A program made the position numbers and the translations under genes. This document shows positions 17,308 through 25,517 of a DNA stretch of 61,520 nucleotides, piece by piece. The DNA lies in IMG/VR virus record IMGVR_UViG_3300036398_003753, positions 1 to 61,520 of that record; one strand, given 5' to 3'. Numbering within the stretch: position 1 is the first letter of the stretch; each line of letters begins with the position of its first letter. Below the pieces are notes generated by a model that made no database searches, was not told the DNA's origin, and saw nothing but the letters and a program-made list of their open reading frames with translations. The stretch comes from a virus.

Positions 17308-18840
17308 ATGACCGACATCACCAGATTCAAAGCCATATTTAGCGGCCTCGATATCGCTTATGGCACCTACAAAATCAAATCGGAGCGAGGCGATGGAAAG
17401 CAGGCGGGACAAGCTACGGTGGTTCGCAAGCCACCTACTGATGATCTATGGGTCCAGCATTTTGCGGGGATTGACCCGTCCCTGGGCATTATTCCGATAC
17501 GGGCTGACAACACTTGCATCTGGGGCTGTATCGATATTGACCAGTATCCGCTCGACCACAAAGGCCTGGTCGAAAAAATTCATCAATTGAAGCTGCCGCT
17601 CGTCGTCTGCCGCAGCAAATCAGGAGGTGCACATGTCTTTCTTTTTACAAAAACTCCCGCGCCTGCTCGCGACTTCCAAACCTATCTCAAGAACGCGGCT
17701 GCTCTCCTTGGTGAAGCAGGACGAGAAATATTCCCCAAGCAAGCAGAAATCCTCGTGGACCGAGGAGACACCGGCAACTTCCTCAACCTTCCGTACTTTG
17801 GCGGGGACGCGGGTACAAGGTATGCATTCAATGCCGACGGTTCTGCGGCGACCCTTGAGGAGTTCTATGCTCTTCACGCTGCCAACGTCCAAGACACGCC
17901 ACTCAATTTCCCTGAGCCGCCTAAACAAGCGGAGAGTCCCATCAAAGACGGCCCGCCTTGCCTACAAGCTCTATGTGCGCAAGGGTTTCCGGAGGGCACC
18001 CGCAATAATGGGCTATTCAACATTGGGGTCTATCTTAAACGTGCCCACCCGGGTTCATGGGAAGACAAGATGGTCGAGTACAACCTCAAGTACGTCGCCC
18101 CGCCGCTGCCCAACAATGAGGTCCAGCTCATCATCAAACAGGCTGGCAAAAAGGATTATCAATACAAGTGCAAGGACGCGCCTCTCAACAGTTTTTGCAA
18201 CTCCGGGCTGTGCCGCTCACGCAAGTTCGGCATCGGGGCTCACGCCCCTGATGCGGCTCAGATAGCCAGCTTGTCCAAGTACGCCAGCGACCCACCACTG
18301 TGGTTCCTGGACGTCAACGGAAAGCGCGTGGAGCTCGAAACAGAGATGCTCTACAACCAGGCTGCATTCCAGAAGGCGTGCCTTGAAAAGATCAACACCG
18401 TGCCACCCACACTGCGCAAGCAGGACTGGGAGAACCTGCTTAACGCACTGCTCAAGGAGATGGTGGAGACTGAGCAGATTACCGAGGCATCGGAAGACAC
18501 CAGTGTGGTCGGACGGTTCATGGACCTGCTCGAAGAATTCACGACCCACATGCAACAGGCCCTGGCCCGCGAAGAGATGCTCATGGGCCGCCCATGGACA
18601 GACGAGGACGAGGCCCGCACGTACTTCCGGATCAAGGACCTCGACGCGCACCTGCTGCGCAACAACTTCAAATCGCTGACCGCGCCCAAGATGGCCCAGC
18701 GCCTGCGCGACATTGGTGGTGAGCCTATCAGCCTGTTCCTCAAGGGCCGTGCTGTGCGCTGCTGGCGCATCCCGCGCTTTGGCAAACAGGAAGCCCCGTT
18801 TGATACCCAGACACAACGCAAAGAAGGGAGTCCGTTTTGA
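17308..18840 (+). CDS. Archaeo-eukaryotic-type DNA primase (AEP superfamily)
   Basis: A 510-residue protein that should synthesise primers. The AEP catalytic DxD is in CIDIDQYP (Asp76 and Asp78), followed by SKSGGAHVFLF with His109 (the SxH motif), then DRGDTGNFLNLPYFGG at about 155-170, which supplies the third acidic/nucleotide-binding region. This arrangement matches AEPs of the TOTE/primase-polymerase type. The C-terminal half holds a Cys cluster (CKDAPLNSFCNSGLCRSRKF), probably zinc-binding, and a helical region. ATG 17308 is chosen because the earlier start lies in the hairpin. It lies upstream of the UvrD-like helicase and PolA. Confidence 0.82.
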   Translation: MTDITRFKAIFSGLDIAYGTYKIKSERGDGKQAGQATVVRKPPTDDLWVQHFAGIDPSLGIIPIRADNTCIWGCIDIDQYPLDHKGLVEKIHQLKLPLVVCRSKSGGAHVFLFTKTPAPARDFQTYLKNAAALLGEAGREIFPKQAEILVDRGDTGNFLNLPYFGGDAGTRYAFNADGSAATLEEFYALHAANVQDTPLNFPEPPKQAESPIKDGPPCLQALCAQGFPEGTRNNGLFNIGVYLKRAHPGSWEDKMVEYNLKYVAPPLPNNEVQLIIKQAGKKDYQYKCKDAPLNSFCNSGLCRSRKFGIGAHAPDAAQIASLSKYASDPPLWFLDVNGKRVELETEMLYNQAAFQKACLEKINTVPPTLRKQDWENLLNALLKEMVETEQITEASEDTSVVGRFMDLLEEFTTHMQQALAREEMLMGRPWTDEDEARTYFRIKDLDAHLLRNNFKSLTAPKMAQRLRDIGGEPISLFLKGRAVRCWRIPRFGKQEAPFDTQTQRKEGSPF

Positions 18841-19127
18841 AGAACGTATTTGAATTGATCGAGGCCCACGGCTTGACCCTGCATGGCGATATTGAGCACT
18901 TCGCCGCTCTCGTGCTTGCTAACCATCCGCCTCATTCATCTATGGCATGGCAAGAGGGCTATGCCGCAGGAACAGAAGCAGGTCAGCGCACAGCGTTCTC
19001 CAAGGCCGAGTACACGATTGGCATTGACACCGCCGATGGAACACACACAGTAGTGGTGTTTCGTAATATCCCTGGCCAGCCAACCACGCTGGTAGCTCAC
19101 GCACAACTACCTGAGATGCAGACATGA
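18837..19127 (+). CDS. Hypothetical protein with TTG start
   Basis: A 96-residue protein read from TTG 18837, overlapping the primase stop. AAGGGAG lies 6 nt upstream, giving good support for the rare start. The N-terminal half is helical (ENVFELIEA-like start, DIEHFAALVLANHPP) and the C-terminal half is beta-rich. There is no known domain. It is linked by ATGA to the next gene. Confidence 0.6.
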   Translation: MKNVFELIEAHGLTLHGDIEHFAALVLANHPPHSSMAWQEGYAAGTEAGQRTAFSKAEYTIGIDTADGTHTVVVFRNIPGQPTTLVAHAQLPEMQT

Positions 19128-19381
19128 AAAAGTGGGACGGATACGACGAGGCCATCATTGGCCCTGCCATGGTCTGGCACAAAAAGGGCCACACCGAAGT
19201 GCTGGTTTACAACGCCGAGACCATTCGCAACATCCTGATGTCGCGTGACGGCATGGACTTTGAAGAAGCCCGTGAGTTCATCGAGTTCAACATCGAGGGC
19301 GCATACATCGGCCCCGATACACCGATCCTTGTTTGGCCCAACGATCTGTATAGAGTGACGGACCATGACACCGAGCATTGA
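19124..19381 (+). CDS. Small conserved phage protein in replication operon
   Basis: An 85-residue protein beginning KKWDGYDEAIIGPAMVW, a start seen in small proteins of many phage early regions. It is acidic, with a predicted helix around FEEAREFIEFNIEGAYIG, ending in a beta strand (PILVWPNDL). The start overlaps the previous stop by 4 nt, and its 3' end overlaps the helicase gene by 17 nt. No function is known to me. Confidence 0.65.
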   Translation: MKKWDGYDEAIIGPAMVWHKKGHTEVLVYNAETIRNILMSRDGMDFEEAREFIEFNIEGAYIGPDTPILVWPNDLYRVTDHDTEH

Positions 19382-20867
19382 AAAGGTCTTCGGCCCTCCG
19401 GGGTCAGGCAAGACCACCTACTTGCTCAACGTCGTCGACCGGGAACTGGAGGCAGGGGTTTCCTCTGCAAGGATTGGCTACTTTTCTTTCACCAGAAAGG
19501 CTGCCAACGAAGCGCGCGACCGCGCAGCGCTGAAGTTCCCGCAGCTCATCCCCAAGACCGACTTCCCCTATTTCAGGACCTTGCACAGCCTGGCGTACCA
19601 CGCCCTGGCCGTCAAACCTGATCTGATCATGCAGCCGGAGCACTACCGCGAGTTCGCGGCGCAAGCTGGCATTGAGATCTCCCTGAGCTCTGACGAAGAG
19701 ACAGAGCTGGCCAAGCCAGACAACCCCATCCTCAACGAGATCAACCTCGCACGTATCCGCGGCGTGGACCTGCGCCAGCACTACAACGACTCGGGCCTAG
19801 ACATCGAGTGGTTCCATTTTGAGTTTGTCGAGCGGACCTACCGCCACTACAAACGCAGCAAGGACCTGCTGGACTTCACCGACCTCTTGGAGATGATCGT
19901 GCAGCAACCAGAGCGATTACCCTCATTGGAGGTTCTAATCGTGGACGAAGCGCAGGATTTATCGCGATTGCAGTGGCAACTGGTGGAAGCACTGGCTGCG
20001 AAAGCGCAAAGGGTATTCCTCGCCGGAGACGACGATCAAGCAGTATTCACCTGGGCCGGGGCAGACGTCAAGAGCTTCTTGTCCTTCCAAGGCACGATCA
20101 AGGTGCTACAGCAGTCGTACCGCGTTCCGAGCACCGTGCACGAGTTGGCCAACCAGGTCGTTCGCCGTATCCGCCAGCGCCAACCCAAGCAGTGGAAGCC
20201 CCGCGACTTTGAAGGCCGCGTGATGACCTACTACCGCTTCGAGGACGTGCCGATTGATGATGGCCAGTGGCTCATCTTGGGCAGCACCAACTACCTGCTC
20301 AACCCCGTGGGCGAGTGGCTCAAGCGCAAGGGATTGCTGTTTGAGCGCTCAGGTCTACCCAGCATTGGCCCAACCATCCTGAAGGCCGTGGTGGCCTGGG
20401 AGCGGCTGCGCAAGGGCCAGCCAGTGGGCGGCGAGGATCTGGTCAACGTCTACAGATACCTCGATTCGGATTACGTGGCCCGCGGACATCGGACCTTCAA
20501 GGGCGATCGCAACGAGCTGTTCACCCTGGAGCAGCTGCAGGCCAACTATGGCCTCTTGGACACCCCAGTGTGGCACGAGGCCCTGGGCAAGATTGCTCAC
20601 GACAAGCGCGACTATCTGGTGTCAGTCCTGCGTCAAGGAACGCGGCTCTCGGACGGTGGCCGCATCAAGTTATCCACAATACACGGAGCCAAGGGCGGGG
20701 AGGCGGACAACGTCTTGCTGCTCATGGACCTTTCCACAAAGTTTGCCAAAGACATGCAGAAGAACGGGGACGACGTGAACCGCCTTTTCTACGTAGGCAT
20801 TACCCGAGCGAAGAAATCATTGCACTTAGTGCTGCCCAAGTTTCAAGATAAAGGATTCCTTCTATGA
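19365..20867 (+). CDS. UvrD/Rep-like superfamily 1 DNA helicase
   Basis: A 500-residue helicase. Walker A is GPPGSGKTT (10-18), motif Ia is FSFTRKAANEA, motif II is VDEAQD (193-198), motif III is GDDDQAVFTWAGAD, motif IV is QSYRVP, motif V is STIHGAKGGEADNV and motif VI is VGITRAKKSL (about 477-486). All SF1A motifs are present, so it should be active. It is shorter than UvrD (about 720 aa), lacking large 1B/2B insertions. It probably supplies strand separation for the polymerase encoded just downstream, which overlaps by ATGA. Confidence 0.93.
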   Translation: MTPSIEKVFGPPGSGKTTYLLNVVDRELEAGVSSARIGYFSFTRKAANEARDRAALKFPQLIPKTDFPYFRTLHSLAYHALAVKPDLIMQPEHYREFAAQAGIEISLSSDEETELAKPDNPILNEINLARIRGVDLRQHYNDSGLDIEWFHFEFVERTYRHYKRSKDLLDFTDLLEMIVQQPERLPSLEVLIVDEAQDLSRLQWQLVEALAAKAQRVFLAGDDDQAVFTWAGADVKSFLSFQGTIKVLQQSYRVPSTVHELANQVVRRIRQRQPKQWKPRDFEGRVMTYYRFEDVPIDDGQWLILGSTNYLLNPVGEWLKRKGLLFERSGLPSIGPTILKAVVAWERLRKGQPVGGEDLVNVYRYLDSDYVARGHRTFKGDRNELFTLEQLQANYGLLDTPVWHEALGKIAHDKRDYLVSVLRQGTRLSDGGRIKLSTIHGAKGGEADNVLLLMDLSTKFAKDMQKNGDDVNRLFYVGITRAKKSLHLVLPKFQDKGFLL

Positions 20868-22729
20868 GAACCATGCCGCTTTTTCCGACCCCAACAGAGT
20901 GGGTCGCCCCGGAGACCTTCCCCAACTTATCCACAGCCAAGGAGATAGCAATTGACCTCGAAACTTGTGACCCTAATTTGGAATCTTTTGGTCCCGGGTG
21001 GCCTCGTGGTGACGGTTATATTGTGGGATATGCCATCGCTGTGGACGGGTGGTCCGGATACTATCCTGTTGCTCATGCTGGCGGTGGCAATCTGGATAAA
21101 CGCTTGGTGGAACGATGGATCAAAGACGTCCTCGCCACCCCCGCCGACAAAGTCATGCATAACGCTGCCTACGACGCCGGGTGGCTGGGTGCAAGTGGAT
21201 TCACCATCAACGGTCGTATCGTGGACACCATGCTCGCCGCACCCCTCCTCGACGAGAACCGTTTCTCGTACAGCCTCAATGCGCTTGGCTTCGACTACCT
21301 CCAAGAAATTAAATCGGAGCAAGGCCTCAAGCAGGCAGCTGCCGACTTCGGCGTCCACCCTAAGAAAGAGCTCTGGAAGCTCCCAGCCATGTACGTCGGT
21401 GAGTACGCGGAGCAAGACGCGGCGCTGACGCTCAAGCTCTGGCAGCACTTCAAGATTAAGATGCGGCAGGATGAGGTGGAGTCCATCTTCACCATGGAGA
21501 CAGACGTCTTCCCTGTGCTGCTGGAGATGACCCGCCGCGGCATCCGCTTTGACCGCGACAAGTGTGGCCTGCTGATCGACAAGATGCGCACCCGCGAGAG
21601 CCAACTGCTGCGTGAGATGAAGGAGCAGGCGGGCGTGAAGATTGACATCTGGGGCGCACAGTCGATCGCTGTGGCGTTCGACCGCCTCGGCATCCAGTAT
21701 GCCAAGACCGAACAGGGCGCACCGAGCTTCACCAAGCAGTTCCTGGACAACCACGACCACCCGCTGGCCAAGATGATCATTGAGGCGCGTGAGGCCAACA
21801 AGACGCACAGTACCTTCTTGCAGCCGTACATGGACTTCAGTGCCAAGACAGGGCGCATCCATCCGCACGTCAACCAGATGCGCTCAGACGACGGCGGCAC
21901 GGTCACAGGCCGTCTGTCCATGGCCAACCCCAACTTGCAGCAGGTCCCAGCTCGGCACGAGATCATCGGACCGATGGTGCGCGGCCTGTTCCTGCCGGAG
22001 CAAGAGCAGCTGTGGGCATCGAATGACTTCTCGTCCCAAGAACCGCGCCTGCTGGTCCACTACGCCAGCCTCCTGGGCCTGCCCGGCGCAGACAAGATGG
22101 TCGACGCCTACAACAATGATCCCAACACCGACTTCCACCAGATGGTGGCGGACATGGCCGGGATCAAACGCAAAGCCGCCAAGACGATTGGCCTTGGCCT
22201 GATGTACGGCATGGGCAAAGGAAAGCTGGCCGCGCAGCTGGACCTGTCGGCGCACGAAGCAGACGAGCTGATCACGCGCTTTCACCACAACGTCCCGTTC
22301 CTCAAGGGCACGGTCAACGCGGTGATGAAAAGGATTGACCATCCAGCAGCGGGCGGTGCGATCCGCACCCTCCTGGGCCGCAAGTGCCGCTTCCCGCTTT
22401 GGGAGCCGATGGAGTGGGGCGTGAACAAGGCCCTGCCGCACGATCAAGCCATCATTGCCTATGGCCAGCGTATCAAGCGCTCAGGCACCTACAAGGGCCT
22501 CAACCGTTTGATCCAGGGGTCTGCCGCAGATCAGGCCAAAGCGGCCATGGTGGCCCTTGCCAAGGCCGGGATGACGCCTATCTTGCAGGTGCACGACGAA
22601 GTGGCCCTGTCGGTGCGCAGTCGAGAGGAAGCGATTGAGGGTGCGCGGATCATGGCAGAGGCTGTGCGCATGGAAGTACCCAGCCGATGTGACGTGGAGA
22701 CTGGCCCGAGCTGGGGCGAAGCAAAATAA
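20864..22729 (+). CDS. polA: Family A DNA polymerase with 3'-5' exonuclease domain
   Basis: A 621-residue replicative polymerase. The exonuclease motifs are IDLET (Asp31, Glu33), HNAAYD and YAEQDAALT. Polymerase motif A is DFSSQEPR (Asp388), the fingers helix is RKAAKTIGLGLMYG (436-449), and motif C is QVHDEV (Asp578, Glu579). There is no 5'-3' exonuclease domain, as usual in phage PolA. The residue equivalent to E. coli Phe762 is Leu444, the slow variant associated in viral PolA studies with temperate or slow-replicating phages. Motif A replaces the usual SQIEL by SSQEP. The gene ends the operon at a strong terminator. Confidence 0.96.
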   Translation: MRTMPLFPTPTEWVAPETFPNLSTAKEIAIDLETCDPNLESFGPGWPRGDGYIVGYAIAVDGWSGYYPVAHAGGGNLDKRLVERWIKDVLATPADKVMHNAAYDAGWLGASGFTINGRIVDTMLAAPLLDENRFSYSLNALGFDYLQEIKSEQGLKQAAADFGVHPKKELWKLPAMYVGEYAEQDAALTLKLWQHFKIKMRQDEVESIFTMETDVFPVLLEMTRRGIRFDRDKCGLLIDKMRTRESQLLREMKEQAGVKIDIWGAQSIAVAFDRLGIQYAKTEQGAPSFTKQFLDNHDHPLAKMIIEAREANKTHSTFLQPYMDFSAKTGRIHPHVNQMRSDDGGTVTGRLSMANPNLQQVPARHEIIGPMVRGLFLPEQEQLWASNDFSSQEPRLLVHYASLLGLPGADKMVDAYNNDPNTDFHQMVADMAGIKRKAAKTIGLGLMYGMGKGKLAAQLDLSAHEADELITRFHHNVPFLKGTVNAVMKRIDHPAAGGAIRTLLGRKCRFPLWEPMEWGVNKALPHDQAIIAYGQRIKRSGTYKGLNRLIQGSAADQAKAAMVALAKAGMTPILQVHDEVALSVRSREEAIEGARIMAEAVRMEVPSRCDVETGPSWGEAK

Positions 22730-22731
22730 AA

Positions 22732-22752
22732 GGGCCCCGAGGGGCCCTTTTT
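22732..22752. terminator. Bidirectional terminator between replication operon and leftward operon
   Basis: The stem GGGCCC (22732-22737) with GGGCCC (22742-22747) closes a CGAG loop and is flanked by TTTTT on the + strand and by AAAATAAAA upstream, which becomes a T-tract on the - strand. It therefore ends both the polymerase operon and the convergent operon arriving from 29080. Confidence 0.85.
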
Positions 22753-23041
22753 AACGAAACCAACTCTTGACCTTTTGCCATATCGTGGCCGGAGGTTTTT
22801 GGTCTTCAAACAGGTCGAGCTGGCGCAGGGCAAAGAGGTATTCCCCCTTGCCTGTTTCAGAGACCCGCTGTGCATCCAACTGCAAGTTTGACGACAGATA
22901 CAAGCCAGCGCGGCGGACAACAGAAGACGGCAGACCCGTCCACTGTGCCAGCTCTGACGTCTTGCCCTTGTAGTCGTGCGCGCGCAAAGCAGCCAGGACC
23001 ATGGCCCGAGCTTCTTCTGGTTTGATGCGCGTGGTGTTCAT
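22751..23041 (-). CDS. Small phage protein, possible winged-helix fold
   Basis: A 96-residue protein starting MNTTRIKPEEARAMVLAALR. The helices AMVLAALRAHDYKG and TSELAQWTGLPSSVVRRAGLYL look like a winged-helix DNA-binding unit, followed by KGEYLFAL and a C-terminal basic tail. The ATG at 23041 shares TGATG with the upstream gene's stop, so it is translationally coupled. An in-frame start far upstream was rejected because it reads through the membrane-protein gene. It is the last gene of the leftward operon. Confidence 0.6.
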   Translation of the reverse strand: MNTTRIKPEEARAMVLAALRAHDYKGKTSELAQWTGLPSSVVRRAGLYLSSNLQLDAQRVSETGKGEYLFALRQLDLFEDQKPPATIWQKVKSWFR

Positions 23042-23208
23042 CAGAACACCCCAAACCAGATGCCCGTGCCGTGGACACAGCCCACAGGGAAGAAGATGGC
23101 CCCGACCAATAGCAAAAGCCACTTCGCTGTTTGGATGGAAACCACCACGTGGGTCAGCCACGCAGCGGCGACCCATATGATTAAGGCAGCGCCGAGGGTA
23201 TTGCTCAT
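23041..23208 (-). CDS. Small two-helix membrane protein (55 aa)
   Basis: An open frame of 56 codons. Two hydrophobic segments, residues about 5-24 (LGAALIIWVAAAWLTHVVVS) and 31-54 (LLLLVGAIFFPVG and beyond), predict an integral membrane hairpin. GAGGGG lies about 8 nt before the ATG; the start overlaps the upstream stop by ATGA and the stop overlaps the downstream start by TGATG, which supports a real gene. It could affect the host envelope, but no family is recognised. Confidence 0.6.
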   Translation of the reverse strand: MSNTLGAALIIWVAAAWLTHVVVSIQTAKWLLLLVGAIFFPVGCVHGTGIWFGVF

Positions 23209-23861
23209 CGCACATTCCCCTCAAGACGATCGGCCACCAGCTTGGCGTAGCCAGCAATGTCCACCCAGTGGTCCACCTTGTCAGGGTTGCCGTTGATGAT
23301 GCGGCCCAGCTTGTGGATGATCATGTCGATGGCTTCGCGCTGATCAAAAGCCAACGGTGTTTGGCGGTCCTCGATGTAGTTGTGCACCAAGCGCTTGAGC
23401 ATCTGCATGATCTCCGCGCCTTCGATGAACTTGCCGTAGTCCTTGGCCCGCGAATCGAGGACCGTGTCTACGTTCGTCTCCTCATTTGGCGTCAGGTCGT
23501 TTGTTTCTTCAAACGCAGTAGGGTCCACCTTGCGCATCTCCTTGACATACATCTCAAGCGGGATGCCCAGCTTCTTGGCAACCATCGCCGCGCTTATGGG
23601 GACGTAGAGTTTCTTGGCCGCAGGCTTGTCCTCTTCCATGGTAATTTCTGGATTGACGATTGGACGGGAGACCTCAGGCACAGGCACCACCGCTGGCGGC
23701 TGCCAAGGCTCAGGCTCGTTGTCCCGGACCTTCTTGCGAAGTGTGTAGGCATGCGACATGGCCATGCCGTGTTTCCCAGCTACCTCTGAAACAGAGGCGT
23801 CAGGGTGCTTGCGAAAGTGTTCCATCACCTTCAGGGTTCTTTTTGCATATGGTTTTGTCAT
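23205..23861 (-). CDS. HTH plus DUF6378-like phage protein
   Basis: A 218-residue two-part protein. Residues about 1-45 look like a helix-turn-helix (VMEHFRKHPDASVSEVAGKHG). After a Pro-rich linker and a second small helical unit, residues about 130-218 carry VLDSRAKDYGKFIEGAEIMQ and HKLGRIINGN..VDHWVDIAGYA, which I recognise as the DUF6378 pattern found in phage and prophage accessory regions. His/Asp residues (DYG, HK, DHWVD) suggest a metal-binding, HD-like or MazG-like helical core. The function is unproven. SD GGAGAGCCCC is upstream. Confidence 0.65.
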   Translation of the reverse strand: MTKPYAKRTLKVMEHFRKHPDASVSEVAGKHGMAMSHAYTLRKKVRDNEPEPWQPPAVVPVPEVSRPIVNPEITMEEDKPAAKKLYVPISAAMVAKKLGIPLEMYVKEMRKVDPTAFEETNDLTPNEETNVDTVLDSRAKDYGKFIEGAEIMQMLKRLVHNYIEDRQTPLAFDQREAIDMIIHKLGRIINGNPDKVDHWVDIAGYAKLVADRLEGNVR

Positions 23862-23870
23862 GGGGCTCTC

Positions 23871-24029
23871 CTATAAAAGTGCTTCTTCAATGTCCGCTAA
23901 CGGATCAGGTTCGGTGGCCTTGGTTTGCTTGGGGAACCTCTTTGGGTCCAGCCGCTCAAAGGGCCACCAGGCCTTGAGCTCCTCTTGTGACAAAGGTCTG
24001 TTGCCTTCAGGCAATTTCTTCTTTTGCAT
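23871..24029 (-). CDS. Small hypothetical protein (52 aa)
   Basis: A frame of 53 codons filling the space between its neighbours, overlapping the upstream gene's end by 23 nt. The basic N-terminus (MQKKKLPEGNRPLSQEELKA) and WWPFERLDPKRFPK core look like a folded micro-protein. The SD is weak, so the start is uncertain; coding is supported by context in a gene-dense operon. Confidence 0.45.
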   Translation of the reverse strand: MQKKKLPEGNRPLSQEELKAWWPFERLDPKRFPKQTKATEPDPLADIEEALL

Positions 24030-24495
24030 GCTTGGGCTGCACGATGGCTCGTGCTTGTTTGTTTTTGATAATCGCCGCCACGAAGTCGATAGCCTTTTCC
24101 AATTCAGCTACAGTACAGGCATCGAGCTGTGCGTCATGCACTTCCATGGCCAGGTTGAAAGAGGTGAGCTCGGGTCCGCGCAAAATAAACTTGCCAGTCT
24201 CCACGCCCCGGCGTCCCACCGCCAGGAGCGCGTCTTGCGCGGCCCGAATCTCATCCTTCCAGTCGTCCCCAATGCGCATGATTGCCAGCGCTTCAGTGAT
24301 GTTGAATGCGCTGATGAGGACGTCAATATCTTCCCGCGTACCGCGGCCCTGGCGCACCGATTCGAGCGCCGCGTGGTTCTTGATCTTGAGTGTGGTGCCA
24401 GCACTGATCGCGCCCACCACCTTCATGCCCGACAGCACATGGTTCATGGTGTCGTAGATCAGGCCACGAGGGCGGTACTTACTTCTTTTTCGCAT
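24007..24495 (-). CDS. Conserved phage accessory protein
   Basis: A 162-residue mostly helical protein starting MRKRSKYRPRGLIYDTM. The conserved blocks IKNHAALESVRQGRGTREDID and NLAMEVHDAQLDACTVAELE recur in uncharacterised proteins of proteobacterial phages. The basic N-terminus may bind nucleic acid. ATG 24495 has GAAGAGGAAGAGGAAG just before it and overlaps the upstream gene; a longer frame from 24567 is out of register with the operon's spacing. There is no enzymatic motif. Confidence 0.62.
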   Translation of the reverse strand: MRKRSKYRPRGLIYDTMNHVLSGMKVVGAISAGTTLKIKNHAALESVRQGRGTREDIDVLISAFNITEALAIMRIGDDWKDEIRAAQDALLAVGRRGVETGKFILRGPELTSFNLAMEVHDAQLDACTVAELEKAIDFVAAIIKNKQARAIVQPKHAKEEIA

Positions 24496-24880
24496 CTTCC
24501 TCTTCCTCTTCGCGGATGATGTCGTCCAGGTTCTTGCGCATATTGAGCACCAGCATGAAGAGCTCATTGATGGCCACCTTCAATTTCTCCTGTCTCGCGC
24601 GCCGCTCTTCCAGCCAGAAGGCAGAAGACATCTGGATATTGCCCATGCGCACCTCTAGCGTGACCAAAGGGCCCTCATCTTCGTCCAGGGCAGGGTCGTA
24701 TTCCAAGCTCTGGCTGCGGATCATGAACACCACGCGGTCGTACAGGTCAGAGGCAGTTTGGGCCAGGTACTCGTTGCGCTCTCGGCGGATCTCGTTGAGC
24801 TCCAGAGGCGGGATCACCACCTGAGCCTGCGCTCCGCACTCTTCAATCGTGACGTACACGTCTTCATCAATCCTCTGCAT
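24479..24880 (-). CDS. Hypothetical acidic coiled-coil protein
   Basis: A 133-residue protein. The central part has LEYDPALDEDEGPLVTLEVR, and the C-terminus is a long helix ending in DDIIREEEEEDAKKK. The strong SD AAAGGAG is 8 nt from ATG 24880. The gene begins 14 nt inside the Cro-like gene upstream, so expression is coupled to the regulator. No family is recognised. Confidence 0.6.
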   Translation of the reverse strand: MQRIDEDVYVTIEECGAQAQVVIPPLELNEIRRERNEYLAQTASDLYDRVVFMIRSQSLEYDPALDEDEGPLVTLEVRMGNIQMSSAFWLEERRARQEKLKVAINELFMLVLNMRKNLDDIIREEEEEDAKKK

Positions 24881-25157
24881 GACGGCTTCTCCTTTCATTG
24901 CTTTCCAAAATTTCTCTGCGAACACTTGGCTTGATCTTGACAACGGGTTCATCAACCACGCCGTAGATGTCTTCGTACGAGACCCGTGAACCGCGCTTCG
25001 CGGCTTCTGCAATCAGCTTCTTGGCCACGTCAGGGGGCACCATCTGGTCCCGTGTTTCGTAGTGCCCCACGTTGCCCTGACTGCAGCCCAGCATGTCAGC
25101 AAACTGCTGCTGGGTCATGCCCATACACAGACGGATTCTCTTAATCCCGTTTTCCAT
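24867..25157 (-). CDS. Cro/CI-family HTH transcriptional regulator
   Basis: A 96-residue DNA-binding protein. KRIRLCMGMTQQQFADMLGC and SQGNVGHYETRDQMVPPDVA form a classic XRE/Cro helix-turn-helix at about residues 6-45, with the recognition helix in SQGNVGHYE. The short C-terminus lacks a LexA/CI-type peptidase domain, so it is Cro-like rather than a self-cleaving repressor. Candidate operators are the palindromes at 15529-15560 and the control region at 29119-29355. It lies mid-operon. Confidence 0.82.
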   Translation of the reverse strand: MENGIKRIRLCMGMTQQQFADMLGCSQGNVGHYETRDQMVPPDVAKKLIAEAAKRGSRVSYEDIYGVVDEPVVKIKPSVRREILESNERRSRHAED

Positions 25158-25326
25158 TCTCTACTCCTGTCATTCTAGATTTCTTGGCTTTGTTGATGTC
25201 GACAAACTTCTTGTTGGTGCTTTTCAGAACAAAGAAGAACTGGCTGTCGCGTTTGATCTCGTCCACCACTTCGCCTTCGCTGGTAATCAGCACCCAATGG
25301 TTCTCGCCCCACTCTTTCCACTTCAT
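25141..25326 (-). CDS. Small hypothetical protein (61 aa)
   Basis: A basic 61-residue protein (MKWKEWGENHWVLITSEGEV, then QFFFVLKSTNKKFVDINKAKK). The beta-rich N-terminus resembles a small SH3-like barrel. AAAGGAG is 7 nt before ATG 25326, and the start shares TGATG with the upstream gene's stop. Longer in-frame starts are ignored because they lack an SD. Confidence 0.58.
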   Translation of the reverse strand: MKWKEWGENHWVLITSEGEVVDEIKRDSQFFFVLKSTNKKFVDINKAKKSRMTGVENGKRD

Positions 25327-25517
25327 CACTTCGCTCCTTTGACCTTGGCTTTGCTGTAAACAGTAAAGGATCTGTTCGGGTTCAGGGCTGACTGCCTGCG
25401 CGCGGCCTCTGAGCTTTTCCAATCCTGAGAGGACAGTACATCGCTGGGCTTTTGCCGCCAGTCAAATGCATTGCCCTGGCTTTTGATGATCTTAGTTCCG
25501 GGCCAATAGTTGATCAT
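25326..25517 (-). CDS. Small basic hypothetical protein (63 aa)
   Basis: It starts MINYWPGTKIIKSQGNAFDW and ends in a basic NRSFTVYSKAKVKGAK tail. Parts such as KIIKSQGNAFDWR recur in small phage proteins near regulators. The SD AGGAG precedes ATG 25517, and the start overlaps the upstream stop by ATGA, making it the downstream end of the run of 4-nt overlaps. Confidence 0.58.
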   Translation of the reverse strand: MINYWPGTKIIKSQGNAFDWRQKPSDVLSSQDWKSSEAARRQSALNPNRSFTVYSKAKVKGAK

